Shown here piece after piece: positions 7,578-14,839 of a stretch of 15,905 bases of DNA (positions within the stretch are counted from its first letter, which is position 1; each line of letters begins with the position of its first letter). The stretch lies in NCBI GenBank assembly GCA_019408975.1, contig DXVA01000070.1:1-15905 (forward strand). Reading direction: 5' to 3'. This DNA comes from Lentisphaeria bacterium (GTDB taxonomy: Bacteria > Verrucomicrobiota > Lentisphaeria > Victivallales > UBA1829). Both the position numbers and the translations under genes were made by a program. The notes below the pieces were generated by a model. It ran no database searches and was not told the origin of the DNA. It was given only the letters and a program-made list of their open reading frames with translations.

Positions 7578-8651
7578 TTACCGTTTGCAATGTCTGATGC
7601 TGTCCCTCACAACCAGGCGCGCAGGAATCTGAATGATCTGGTTCCGTTCATCCTGTTCCGTGATCTGATGCGTCAGCAGATCCGCCCCCGCCTGATAAAT
7701 GTCAGGCATTCTGCAATCCACAGCGGTGAAAAACGGTCTTTCCGGCGACGGCTCCGCATATTCCTCCAGGTTATCGAAACTCAATATGTCCGGCATCTCT
7801 TCCGTATTCCGGAACACCTCCCGCATACCAATGGAAAAATATCCCGACAGGGAAAGGACAAGCGTATTTCTCAAATCTTCCCTGAGACCGGAAAAATATC
7901 GAAGCGCCGCCATCTGGGCACTCAGATTGTTAATGCCTTTCAGATTCAGAGTCTCAATTTTCCCCGCGGAAACGCCGAGGCACTGCAGGATATTCCGTAT
8001 ATTGCGTTCGGAAGCAACGGCATTGGGATGCCCCGCACTCAATATCTGAATTCTTTCATACCGCTCCGGGTCATATTTCTCCGTGAATTCAGTCAGGGCG
8101 CGCGTGTAATCGGGAATCACCTGACTGCACGGCAGGCGGTCCATGATATAAGTATTCGCGAACACCACAATCCGCCCTTTGAACCTCCAGAGAACCGGTC
8201 TTGTCACCTCGTCAATGAAAGCCGCGGAAATCAGCAGTCCGTTGAGGGCATTCAATTTCCGTTCCACAAGTTCGGGATGGCGCAGCTCATGATAGGAGAT
8301 GATATGCTGTTCCACGCCCGTCTGAGTCAAATGCTCCTGCAGCCGCTTCGCCGCCGCGGCTTGAATAATATCCGTCGCTCCGGGCCCCGGCAGATGCCCT
8401 GCATATCCGATGACAGGCACGACAGGCGGATCATGTTTGATGAATGTCCCGCTCTGCGGAATGCGGTAAAGGAAATCCTCTTTCACAAGCAGATTCAGAA
8501 TCCTGTCGGCAGTCACGGTGGACACGCCGTAGCGGGAGGCGAGTTCACGTACAGACGCCACGGGGCTTCCCGAAGGCAGACGCCTCGCCAGCAGCTCCGT
8601 CCGCAGACGTTCCGCCAGTTCCGAAGTTTTCGTTGACCGCTCGCAGATCAT
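7578..8651 (-). CDS. GntR-type HTH / LacI-type sensor transcriptional regulator
   Basis: This 357-aa DNA-binding regulator has a GntR-like winged helix-turn-helix in residues about 10-72 (PSGSPVASVRELASRYGVSTVTADRILNLLVKEDFLYRIPQSGTF in outline). Residues about 76-350 form a LacI/periplasmic-binding-protein-type effector domain, from VIGYAGHLPG to QIPARLVVRDS. This architecture, as in Bacillus AraR, usually senses a sugar or sugar derivative. An in-frame ATG exists at 8780. I chose 8651 because a good promoter (8689-8716) lies between the two, which would leave the first 43 codons untranscribed, and because the extension is not GntR-like. A GAGG element lies about 11 nt upstream. The gene is followed after 24 bp by the pseudopilin's upstream ATG and is divergent from the mutarotase-like gene. 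It probably controls both directions and itself. Confidence 0.88.
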   Translation of the reverse strand: MICERSTKTSELAERLRTELLARRLPSGSPVASVRELASRYGVSTVTADRILNLLVKEDFLYRIPQSGTFIKHDPPVVPVIGYAGHLPGPGATDIIQAAAAKRLQEHLTQTGVEQHIISYHELRHPELVERKLNALNGLLISAAFIDEVTRPVLWRFKGRIVVFANTYIMDRLPCSQVIPDYTRALTEFTEKYDPERYERIQILSAGHPNAVASERNIRNILQCLGVSAGKIETLNLKGINNLSAQMAALRYFSGLREDLRNTLVLSLSGYFSIGMREVFRNTEEMPDILSFDNLEEYAEPSPERPFFTAVDCRMPDIYQAGADLLTHQITEQDERNQIIQIPARLVVRDSIRHCKR

Positions 8652-8688
8652 TCTCTTTTCATCCTCAATCTTTTCCGTTACGCTCTTA

Positions 8689-8716
8689 ATTATAAATATT
8701 TTCCCGGAATTGTAAA
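8689..8716 (-). promoter_or_regulatory. Promoter of the regulator operon
   Basis: On the - strand TTTACA (8716-8711) and a perfect TATAAT (8694-8689) are 16 bp apart. This places the transcript start near 8682, about 30 nt before the ATG at 8651. It is the best sigma-70-type promoter in the window. Confidence 0.75.
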
Positions 8717-8745
8717 GAGAGAAACGGAAAGAAAAATTAAAATAA

Positions 8746-8800
8746 TGATACAAATAAATCCGAACTGTAACATTTTTCATGATACAGTCAAATCCGACTG
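8746..8800. repeat. Imperfect direct repeat of about 21 bp in the divergent control region
   Basis: TGATACAAATAAATCCGAACTG (8746-8767) and TGATACAGTCAAATCCGACTG (8780-8800) are near-identical, 34 bp apart start to start. The shared parts are TGATACA, AAATCCG and ACTG. The copies flank and overlap the dyad at 8765-8787, so the region looks like a multi-site protein-binding array. Confidence 0.7.
8765..8787. promoter_or_regulatory. Candidate operator dyad
   Basis: CTGTAACAT (8765-8773) and ATGATACAG (8779-8787) are inverted repeats matching at 8 of 9 positions around a 5-bp centre (TTTTC). The site lies about 50 bp upstream of the regulator's -35 and about 85 bp upstream of the divergent -35. 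Position and symmetry fit a binding site for the adjacent dimeric regulator. That this protein binds it is inference. Confidence 0.55.
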
Positions 8801-8870
8801 ATTTTGATCCTCCGGCTCCTTGTTCTCCTCATGCCCTTTCCTGCCGGGGTATCTTTCTCTTCTCCACGAC

Positions 8871-8898
8871 TTGATTTTGCGCCGAAACATATTATAGT
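8871..8898 (+). promoter_or_regulatory. Promoter of the mutarotase-like gene
   Basis: TTGATT (8871-8876) and TATAGT (8893-8898) are separated by 16 bp. They lie 44 bp before the ATG at 8942, which has AGGAGA at 8930-8935. A small dyad TGATT-CAC-AATCA (8912-8924) falls in the predicted leader. Confidence 0.6.
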
Positions 8899-8941
8899 CA
8901 TTAAAAATGTATGATTCACAATCAATATCAGGAGAAAAATC

Positions 8942-10099
8942 ATGGATGAAAAACTGTTCCGCAAGGACGTCAACCACAAAACCCCCGGCTGGTATCTGAA
9001 ATCCAGAGACATCGAACTGTTCCTCACGGAAGACGGCGGACAGCATTCGCCCGTGACATTCCGCAAAAATACGGAGAAACCGGTTCAGCCCTATTTCATC
9101 AGCCCCTGGCAGGATCAGCGTCCCGATCTCTCCGCCATTCCCCTGCTCCAGAATCTGCGCGGCGATTTTTTCTGCCTGCCTTTCGGCGGCAACGGCGATC
9201 CGGTCGACGGCAAACAGTATCCGCCCCACGGCGAAACGGCGGCTTACCGCTGGCAGCTTGCAAAAGCCGAAGAAACGGGAGATAAAACGGTATTTGAATT
9301 TGAAATGAACTGTTCCGTTTCCGGGGCGAAAGTCGTCAAACGCATCGAAATGCAGAACGGAACCGATGCCCTTTACCTGGCTCATACGATCAGCAATCTG
9401 GAAGGCAAAATGCCCTATGGACACCATACGATCATCCAGATGCCGGAAGAAAACGAGAAAATGTTCTTTTCCGTCGGCAGATTCGATTTCGGCATGACCT
9501 GCCCCGGCGTGTTTGCCAGTCCCGTCAATCTGGAATACCAGTATCTCGCATCCGGCGAGGAGTTCACATCCCTGGAAGCGCTGCCCACGCAGTTCAAGGC
9601 AGATCCGGTGCGCGACTACTCCGTGCTCCCCTCCCCCGTCGGCTATGTCGATCTTTTTGCGATGCTGAAGAAACCGGCAGGAGAACCGGCATGGGCAGCG
9701 GCTGTCTATCCGTCCCGCGGATACCTTTTCTTCTCGCTGAAAAATGCGGCGGAACTGCCCTCCACCACAGTCTGGACCTCCAACAGCGGGCGCTATGCGA
9801 TGCCGTGGAACGGTAATACGCGCTGTATCGGCATCGAGGAAACCTGTTCCTATTTCGCCGACGGCTGCAAACCCTCCATCGAAGAAAATACGCTGAGCAG
9901 AAAAGGCTGGAAAACCTGCGGCACGTTCACAAAGGATTCTTCTGTAACGATCCACCATATTCAGGGCATCGCGGAGATCCCGGCGGACTTCGGAAAAGTC
10001 GCTTCCGCCTCCTTTGAACAGGGGAAAGTCACGTTTGCCGATGAAAACGGCAAAACCGTCACCGCCGCCATCAACTGGGAGTTTCTCAACCTCGGATAA
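8942..10099 (+). CDS. Galactose-mutarotase-fold (aldose 1-epimerase-like) protein
   Basis: This 385-aa protein has no signal peptide and is predicted to be cytoplasmic. The start is well supported by AGGAGA (8930-8935) 6 nt upstream. The pattern fits the all-beta galactose mutarotase-like fold: GGQHSPVTF near residue 32, RGDFFCLPFGG at 73-83, HGE at 96-98, and a second His pair at H161-H162. The order Arg-Gly, then HG, then a later His recalls the substrate-binding and general-acid histidines of aldose epimerases. The catalytic Glu expected near the C-terminus could not be placed with confidence. The likely role is interconverting anomers, or binding a sugar, before catabolism. It is transcribed divergently from the regulator and is the first gene of the + strand unit that includes the PutP-like symporter, with a terminator-like hairpin in between. 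It could instead be a mutarotase-fold lyase or hydrolase relative. Confidence 0.75.
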   Translation: MDEKLFRKDVNHKTPGWYLKSRDIELFLTEDGGQHSPVTFRKNTEKPVQPYFISPWQDQRPDLSAIPLLQNLRGDFFCLPFGGNGDPVDGKQYPPHGETAAYRWQLAKAEETGDKTVFEFEMNCSVSGAKVVKRIEMQNGTDALYLAHTISNLEGKMPYGHHTIIQMPEENEKMFFSVGRFDFGMTCPGVFASPVNLEYQYLASGEEFTSLEALPTQFKADPVRDYSVLPSPVGYVDLFAMLKKPAGEPAWAAAVYPSRGYLFFSLKNAAELPSTTVWTSNSGRYAMPWNGNTRCIGIEETCSYFADGCKPSIEENTLSRKGWKTCGTFTKDSSVTIHHIQGIAEIPADFGKVASASFEQGKVTFADENGKTVTAAINWEFLNLG

Positions 10100-10121
10100 A
10101 AGCGCGGGAAGCCGGAAAAAG

Positions 10122-10157
10122 CAGGGGCTGCGCCGCAAGGCAGGCTCCTGTTCTTTT
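10122..10157 (+). terminator. Probable intrinsic terminator after the mutarotase-like gene
   Basis: CAGGGGCT (10122-10129) pairs with GGCTCCTG (10143-10150), including two G-U pairs. An inner GCC/GGC stem closes a GCAA tetraloop, and TTCTTTT (10151-10157) follows. The imperfect stem and interrupted T run make it moderately strong. Partial read-through into the symporter gene is possible. Confidence 0.6.
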
Positions 10158-10179
10158 CAGTTCCGTATTGTTTCACCTT

Positions 10180-10209
10180 CATCATGCGCATCCCCAAAAC
10201 GGCATGATG
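10180..10209. promoter_or_regulatory. 8-bp inverted repeat ahead of the symporter gene
   Basis: CATCATGC (10180-10187) and GCATGATG (10202-10209) are perfect inverted repeats with a 14-bp spacer, ending 23 bp before the putP-like ATG. The site could be an operator or a leader hairpin. I found no clear -35/-10 pair or Shine-Dalgarno element in this leader. Confidence 0.4.
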
Positions 10210-10232
10210 CAAAAACATTTTGAATAACTGTC

Positions 10233-11699
10233 ATGGTTCCTACTTATATCACGTTCGGGCTCTACCTTGCAGTCATGTTTGCCGTCGGTTCCTATTTCTA
10301 TAAAAGAGCGTCGCAGAATGTCGATGCCTATCTGCTGGGAGGGCGCGGGCTGGGAAGCTGGGTAACGGCACTCTCGGCACAGGCGAGCGACATGAGCGGC
10401 TGGCTTCTGATGGGACTTCCCGGCGTTGTATATATGGCGGGCATCAATCAGGCATGGGTCGCAATCGGGCTCGCCCTCGGAACATTTCTCAACTGGATCA
10501 TTGTCGCGCCGCGCCTGCGCGTATATACGGAAAAGACGAAGTCTCTGACTCTTTCCGCCTTTTTCGGGCGCCGATTCCGCGATCCGACGGGAATCCTGCG
10601 GGTTCTTGCGGCGATCATCACCCTGCTGTTTTTCACGATCTATTCCGCTTCGGGGCTGGTCGCCTCGGCAAAGCTCTTTGAATCCATGTTCCATCTGGAT
10701 TACAAATGGGCGGTCTGCATCTCTGCGGCGGTGCTTCTCGGCTATACGATCCTCGGAGGGTATCTGGCGGTCTGCTGGACCGACATGCTTCAGGGGCTCC
10801 TGATGTTCTTCGCGCTGGTCATCGTCCCCGTCATGGCTTTCAGGAGCCTTGAGCCGGGAGCGGTTCAGGCTGCATGTGAAGCGCGGGACATCACGTTCAA
10901 CCTTCTCCCGCCGGGGGAAGGAATCGCCCCCTATATAGCGGTCATTTCCATGATGGCATGGGGCGTCGGATATTTCGGGCAGCCTCATATTGTAGTCCGC
11001 TTCATGAGCATCAAATCCGTCCGTCTCCTTCCCAGAGCCTGTACTATCGCCATGATCTGGGTCCTGATTTCGCTTGCGGCGGCAGTCATAATCGGTGTCC
11101 TTGCCATTCCCATGTATGAAAATCTTTCCAAAGCCAATTCGGAAAAAGTATTCATCTACATGATTTCAACTCTTTTCAATCCGTGGCTCGGCGGGGTTCT
11201 TCTCGCGGCGATCATGGCGGCGATCATGTCCACGATCGACTCCCAATTGCTGGTGTCATCCTCCACGCTCACGGAAGATTTCTACAAAAATGTGCTGAAC
11301 AAACGCGCCGGCGAAAAGGAACTGATGCACATCAGCCGTTTCTTTGTGTTCCTGATCACAGTGATTGCCGCAGTCATGGCGTTGAATCCGAATGAAACGA
11401 TCTTCTCCCTCGTGACGTTTGCATGGGGCGGTTTCGGGGCGGCTTTCGGGCCGGTGGTATTGATGGCGCTCTATTCAAAGAAAACGACATGGCAGTCCGC
11501 GCTGTGCGGCATGGCGGCGGGAACAGTCGTCATGCTTGCGTGGTATGCCGCCGGACTCGGAGCCTATATGTATGAGATTCTTCCCGGCTTTATCGCGGGG
11601 CTCGGCACCATCATTGCCGTAAACCATTTCTTTCCCCAGCAGAGAGCCTCGATCCTGCGGGAGTTCGATCTCATGGTGAAACAGCTGAAAGAGGAATGA
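10233..11699 (+). CDS. putP: PutP-type sodium/solute symporter (SSS family)
   Basis: This 488-aa inner-membrane protein has about 13 hydrophobic segments and couples Na+ entry to solute uptake. The match to the sodium/proline symporter branch is strong. It has LGGRGLGSWVTALSAQASDMSGWLLMG at residues 35-61, with D53 and S55 at the places of Na+-site residues D55 and S57 of E. coli PutP. It also has MSTIDSQLLVSSSTLTEDFYK near residue 332, with the conserved Ser-Thr of the second Na+ site. Length is close to E. coli PutP (502 aa). No ribosome-binding site is visible before the ATG, though the N-terminus fits the family well. There is no putA nearby and the neighbours are sugar genes, so the substrate may not be proline. 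Hairpins follow the stop. Confidence 0.92.
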   Translation: MVPTYITFGLYLAVMFAVGSYFYKRASQNVDAYLLGGRGLGSWVTALSAQASDMSGWLLMGLPGVVYMAGINQAWVAIGLALGTFLNWIIVAPRLRVYTEKTKSLTLSAFFGRRFRDPTGILRVLAAIITLLFFTIYSASGLVASAKLFESMFHLDYKWAVCISAAVLLGYTILGGYLAVCWTDMLQGLLMFFALVIVPVMAFRSLEPGAVQAACEARDITFNLLPPGEGIAPYIAVISMMAWGVGYFGQPHIVVRFMSIKSVRLLPRACTIAMIWVLISLAAAVIIGVLAIPMYENLSKANSEKVFIYMISTLFNPWLGGVLLAAIMAAIMSTIDSQLLVSSSTLTEDFYKNVLNKRAGEKELMHISRFFVFLITVIAAVMALNPNETIFSLVTFAWGGFGAAFGPVVLMALYSKKTTWQSALCGMAAGTVVMLAWYAAGLGAYMYEILPGFIAGLGTIIAVNHFFPQQRASILREFDLMVKQLKEE

Positions 11700-11717
11700 C
11701 TTTCCCCCGACGGCAAT

Positions 11718-11760
11718 GAACTATCCCGGTGCACTGGCATACGGGGTGCGGGGATAGTTC
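11718..11760. repeat. Long hairpin downstream of the symporter gene
   Basis: GAACTATCCC (11718-11727) and GGGATAGTTC (11751-11760) form a perfect 10-bp stem with a 23-nt interior that can add a GCAC/GTGC stem. No T run follows on either strand. It may protect the 3' end of the putP-like mRNA or be a dispersed palindromic element rather than a classical terminator. Confidence 0.6.
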
Positions 11761-11765
11761 GCCTG

Positions 11766-11780
11766 CGGGATCAGCTCCCG
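11766..11780. repeat. Small hairpin in the same gap
   Basis: CGGGA (11766-11770) and TCCCG (11776-11780) form a perfect 5-bp stem around TCAGC. It stands 5 bp after the larger hairpin and is followed only by AGTAAAAAG. Its role is unknown. Confidence 0.4.
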
Positions 11781-11833
11781 AGTAAAAAGATTCATGCCCG
11801 TGCAATTCAAAGCCAACCTGAAAGGTCGAAACG

Positions 11834-12490
11834 TTGAACCCAGACAGAATAAAACCGTTCATCGGAAATCATCTGGAAGAATGCAATGATTTTCCGTTCC
11901 TCGCAAAAGAGTGCAGAGCAGAAGACGATGTAATCGCTTATCGACGCTTCAGCGGCATCTGCATTCAGGAAGAAGATTTGAGCGGGATTTCATTTGAACA
12001 TGTGATTTTCGAGAACTGCCGCATGGTGCACTGTTCCTTTTCCGGAGGAAATTTCACGGATGTCATCTTCCGTTCCTGCGAACTATCCAACTGTGATTTC
12101 AGCAGTTCCTATTTCCTCCGAACAGAAATCCAGGCAGTCAAAGGCATCGGGGCAAACTTTAACGAAGCGCGCCTCATCCATGTAAAAATTGCGGACAGCA
12201 ACTTCAGTTACGCCAACTTCAATGAAGTCAGGATGGATCGTTTTTCCGCATTGCAGAGCGATTTCTCGGAAGCGTTCCTGACCGCCTGCAAACTGAAGGA
12301 CACTTCGGTTCACGAAGTCTGCTTCAACAAGGCGAACTTCTACCGCACCTCACTGAAAGGAATCGACCTCACAACCTGCCGGATTTCCGGCATTGTCATC
12401 TCCATGGAGGCTCGTGAACTCAAAGGTGCCGTCGTGAACATGTTCCAGGCAGTCGAACTGGCGAAACTGCTTGGCGTGGTCGTCCGGTAG
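11834..12490 (+). CDS. Pentapeptide-repeat protein
   Basis: This 218-aa protein is probably cytoplasmic, with no signal peptide or membrane segment. Residues about 48-187 are built of five-residue repeats of the A/S/C-(D/N)-(L/F)-x-x type, for example DLSGISFEHVIFENC, GGNFTDVIF, NCDFSSSYF, DSNFSYANF and NKANFYRTSLKGIDL. These fold into a right-handed quadrilateral beta-helix. The C-terminal segment ELKGAVVNMFQAVELAKLLGVVV resembles the dimer-forming tail of some Firmicutes pentapeptide proteins and of Qnr-like gyrase-protection proteins; the function here is unknown. The start is TTG at 11834, with AAAGG (11821-11825) 8 nt upstream. An in-frame TGA at 11819-11821 excludes a longer form, and the next in-frame ATG is 63 codons later. 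Hairpins lie on both sides. Its neighbours do not explain it, so it may be an independent or acquired gene. Confidence 0.85.
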   Translation: MNPDRIKPFIGNHLEECNDFPFLAKECRAEDDVIAYRRFSGICIQEEDLSGISFEHVIFENCRMVHCSFSGGNFTDVIFRSCELSNCDFSSSYFLRTEIQAVKGIGANFNEARLIHVKIADSNFSYANFNEVRMDRFSALQSDFSEAFLTACKLKDTSVHEVCFNKANFYRTSLKGIDLTTCRISGIVISMEARELKGAVVNMFQAVELAKLLGVVVR

Positions 12491-12503
12491 TGTTTTCGGC
12501 TCA

Positions 12504-12539
12504 AACGCTTTGCAGAGTATATTCTCTCTGCAAAACGTT
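12504..12539. repeat. 14-bp imperfect hairpin after the pentapeptide gene
   Basis: Arms 12504-12517 and 12526-12539 pair at 13 of 14 positions around an 8-nt loop. It is followed by CCCTTCC, not a T tract. A second small dyad, GTTCCC/GGGAAC (12537-12542, 12554-12559), overlaps its end. It may be a 3'-end stabilising structure or a rho-dependent termination region. Confidence 0.65.
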
Positions 12540-12559
12540 CCCTTCCGGCAGCCGGGAAC

Positions 12560-12681
12560 ACAGCCAATGTCTTTCCTGAACGGATAATGGATTCATCCTG
12601 TCTGCCTGCACAAGCGACAAATGAAACATCAACAGGAAAACTGCCAGTTTTTTTTCGAGAGATTCATAAGCCGGATTCTCC
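12560..12681. other. Intergenic stretch between convergent genes
   Basis: With the hairpins at 12504-12559 this completes the 191-bp gap between the pentapeptide gene and the glycosidase gene on the opposite strand. I see no coding signal. The only other feature is the T8-tailed hairpin listed separately. Confidence 0.6.
12637..12655 (+). terminator. Weak intrinsic terminator candidate
   Basis: AAAACT (12637-12642) and AGTTTT (12646-12651) flank a GCC loop within a run of eight Ts (12648-12655). The stem is short and AT-rich, so on its own it would be weak. It could end transcription coming from the pentapeptide gene. Confidence 0.35.
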
Positions 12682-14820
12682 TTATTCAGCGAAACTTACA
12701 TTGCCGGAAATATCGCCGGAGAAACGGACCGCCTGCGGCAGATCACCGTAAATCGCCCGCAGGAGACGCAGATCATTCACGCCGTCGATCAACCGGAAAT
12801 ACGCAAGCTTCGTGACAGGATTGACCAGTTCCGCATAGATTTTTCCTCCGATTCCGAGTTTCAGCGCATCGTCTTTCCCGGAAAGGCGTGCCGATGTGAC
12901 TCTCAAGGGAACAGCAGGCGCAAGATGTGCATCTTTGAACTCAAATATTCCGGTTTCTCCATAAGCGAGAATCATGACTCTGATTTTATCTGTTTTCGGT
13001 GTAAAAACCTTAGCCAGCTCTTTCCAGACCGGAGAACCGTCGCACCCCAGAAGACTCTGCGCGATGATCTTTTCCCCTTCCAGAATCCGGAAACCGGCAA
13101 GCGGCAGGGAAAGCTCCGAGGCTTTTGCATTCAACGCCATTTCATACTTTTTTCCGGGTTCCACGGCAACAGTATGAAGACACTGGTTCGATCCCTGTTT
13201 GCCCATATTGAAAACCACTCCTCCTTCCGGCGACCTTGCAATGCCTTTGACATACTGCGGTTTTGCTGTAAGAAGATTCGCGGGGATCACCGCGGAATCG
13301 CGGAATGCGATCCCCTCGGCGGTAATCTTGAAATCCGGTGAATCAAAGTCAGGGAACAGCGCGCAGGATGCGGGCGGAGTCAAAGGTGCAGGATGTTTTT
13401 CAAGATAGGCATTCGCCTTCTTCATCGCCTCCAGATAACGGTCCGCGGATTCCCGCAGTGCATATTCCGAAGGATTGATCCCGTCTGTTATGATACGCGG
13501 ATTCTTCGAGAAAAACATTTCTCCGTAATAAAGCCAGTAACCGTCCGCCTGCTGCGCCGCCTCCACAGTTTTTACTCCGAGTCCCTCCGCATTGTAGCTT
13601 GAAATCGTCAATCCGGGCAGATACAGAGCGGGCCAGCCCCATTTTCCGAGTTTCTCCTGATTCTCCCGGCTGTGCTGATTATAGCCGATGAAATATTCCC
13701 CCTCCCCCGTAATCAGAACCGGCACCCTGGGAGTCGCCATTCCGCGTGCGACTCCGTTTGTGTACCAGTTCCCCATTCCGGGCATCAGCCCGACCAGAAA
13801 ATCCGGTTTCACGGAACGGACTTCCTGCATGATCCCGCGCAGTTTGCGTGCAAGGCGCACTTCCAGAACTCCCTGATAATCATCCAGCGTATAACCGCGC
13901 CTGACAATGTATTCCAGACGTTTTCCCGCCTTGGAAAGATCGACATCCTCTCCCACGGCTTCAAAAAATTGTTTCATACAGCTGTCGCAGTAACATCCGT
14001 CCTCTGCACCGCCGTAGGTGAAGCCGGGATAGCCGCCCGCGTAAAATTCCTGGTCCAGCATCATGCCTCCGGGAGCGTCAAGTTCCTTGTAAACCCCGGC
14101 AACGATTTTCAGCGTCGGCTTGATCAGCCGGTCCCAGTAAACGGAATCCAGCGGACACGGTGTCTTCTGAACTCCATATCCCACACTGCGGCACTTTTCA
14201 TACGAAGTACGATCCATGATCTGCTGTGTTTCCTTATGATACCACATCAGCGGAATCGGAATCAGTCCGTGAGCCTTTGCCACGGCAATTTCGTCGCGGA
14301 GAAAACGCAGGCGCGGCATATTGTTTTCCGACACCAGAGCCCCGTTCTTTCCGGTATCATCCGGCTTGACTCCGCTGTGAATGCCGCTCCATCCCATCAC
14401 CATATTGAAGCCGGTCCCACGTAATTTCTCCGCGCGGGACGCAGACTGTGCGGCAGAGGAATTCATACGGATTTTCTCCCTGCGCAGTTTTGTCACGACG
14501 GCAGGTTCCGGAACCTCGTCTTCATAGGAAACGGAGGTCAAAACGGCTTCAGGACGGCATTCCACGGTATTTTTCGAGGCATACCAGACGGCAGGGGTAA
14601 GATCCGCCTTTATGATTCCCCCATCCGGCTTGTAGAATCCGAGGATTTTGCCGTTAAGCCTGATACAGAGCGGTTTATCGCTTTTCAATTCTCCAATGAC
14701 CGTTCCTCCCGGCGCGGCATCGGGCGGCAGCCGGAAAGTCCTGCCGTCCGATGTTTTCACGATTCCGCCGCAGACCGTCATTACGGCAGACAGAAATATT
14801 CCCGTCAATAATGTTCTCAT
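12682..14820 (-). CDS. Secreted TIM-barrel glycoside hydrolase-like protein
   Basis: This 712-aa exported protein starts at 14820, where GGGAG (14828-14832) lies 7 nt upstream. An in-frame ATG at 14901 would overlap the pseudopilin gene and has no such support. Residues 1-18 form a signal peptide (MRTLLTGIFLSAVMTVCGG). A small N-terminal beta domain is followed by a barrel from about residue 115. It contains CPLD (from C222), an acidic strand MMLDQEFY (D256, E258) and C-x-C-x-x-C (C276, C278, C281), in the same order as in the cytoplasmic protein at 1529-3547. Residues about 535-650 look like a CBM4/9-type beta-sandwich (VEPGKKYEMALNAKA, FEFKDAHLAP). The likely role is hydrolysis of an extracellular or periplasmic glycan; substrate and GH family are unknown. 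It follows the second pseudopilin gene by 19 bp, so the two are almost certainly co-transcribed. Confidence 0.85.
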   Translation of the reverse strand: MRTLLTGIFLSAVMTVCGGIVKTSDGRTFRLPPDAAPGGTVIGELKSDKPLCIRLNGKILGFYKPDGGIIKADLTPAVWYASKNTVECRPEAVLTSVSYEDEVPEPAVVTKLRREKIRMNSSAAQSASRAEKLRGTGFNMVMGWSGIHSGVKPDDTGKNGALVSENNMPRLRFLRDEIAVAKAHGLIPIPLMWYHKETQQIMDRTSYEKCRSVGYGVQKTPCPLDSVYWDRLIKPTLKIVAGVYKELDAPGGMMLDQEFYAGGYPGFTYGGAEDGCYCDSCMKQFFEAVGEDVDLSKAGKRLEYIVRRGYTLDDYQGVLEVRLARKLRGIMQEVRSVKPDFLVGLMPGMGNWYTNGVARGMATPRVPVLITGEGEYFIGYNQHSRENQEKLGKWGWPALYLPGLTISSYNAEGLGVKTVEAAQQADGYWLYYGEMFFSKNPRIITDGINPSEYALRESADRYLEAMKKANAYLEKHPAPLTPPASCALFPDFDSPDFKITAEGIAFRDSAVIPANLLTAKPQYVKGIARSPEGGVVFNMGKQGSNQCLHTVAVEPGKKYEMALNAKASELSLPLAGFRILEGEKIIAQSLLGCDGSPVWKELAKVFTPKTDKIRVMILAYGETGIFEFKDAHLAPAVPLRVTSARLSGKDDALKLGIGGKIYAELVNPVTKLAYFRLIDGVNDLRLLRAIYGDLPQAVRFSGDISGNVSFAE

Positions 14821-14839
14821 ATGAAATCTCCCTGATTGG

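Noticed and set aside
8777..10138. 453-codon - strand open frame opposite the mutarotase-like gene
   Set aside because: It is antisense to a gene with promoter, ribosome site and family motifs, and it covers the divergent control region. It is low in credible protein features.
11700..11833. Riboswitch or small RNA between the symporter and pentapeptide genes
   Set aside because: Two hairpins are present, but I recognise no known riboswitch core, no clear promoter and no terminator T tract.
12504..12559. Integron attC-like site after the pentapeptide gene
   Set aside because: The hairpin has no GTTRRRY/RYYYAAC core sites in the required arrangement, and no integrase or cassette series is present.
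13672..14424. 250-codon + strand open frame opposite the second secreted hydrolase
   Set aside because: It is antisense to the coherent barrel motifs and Cys cluster of the - strand gene, and its translation looks random.
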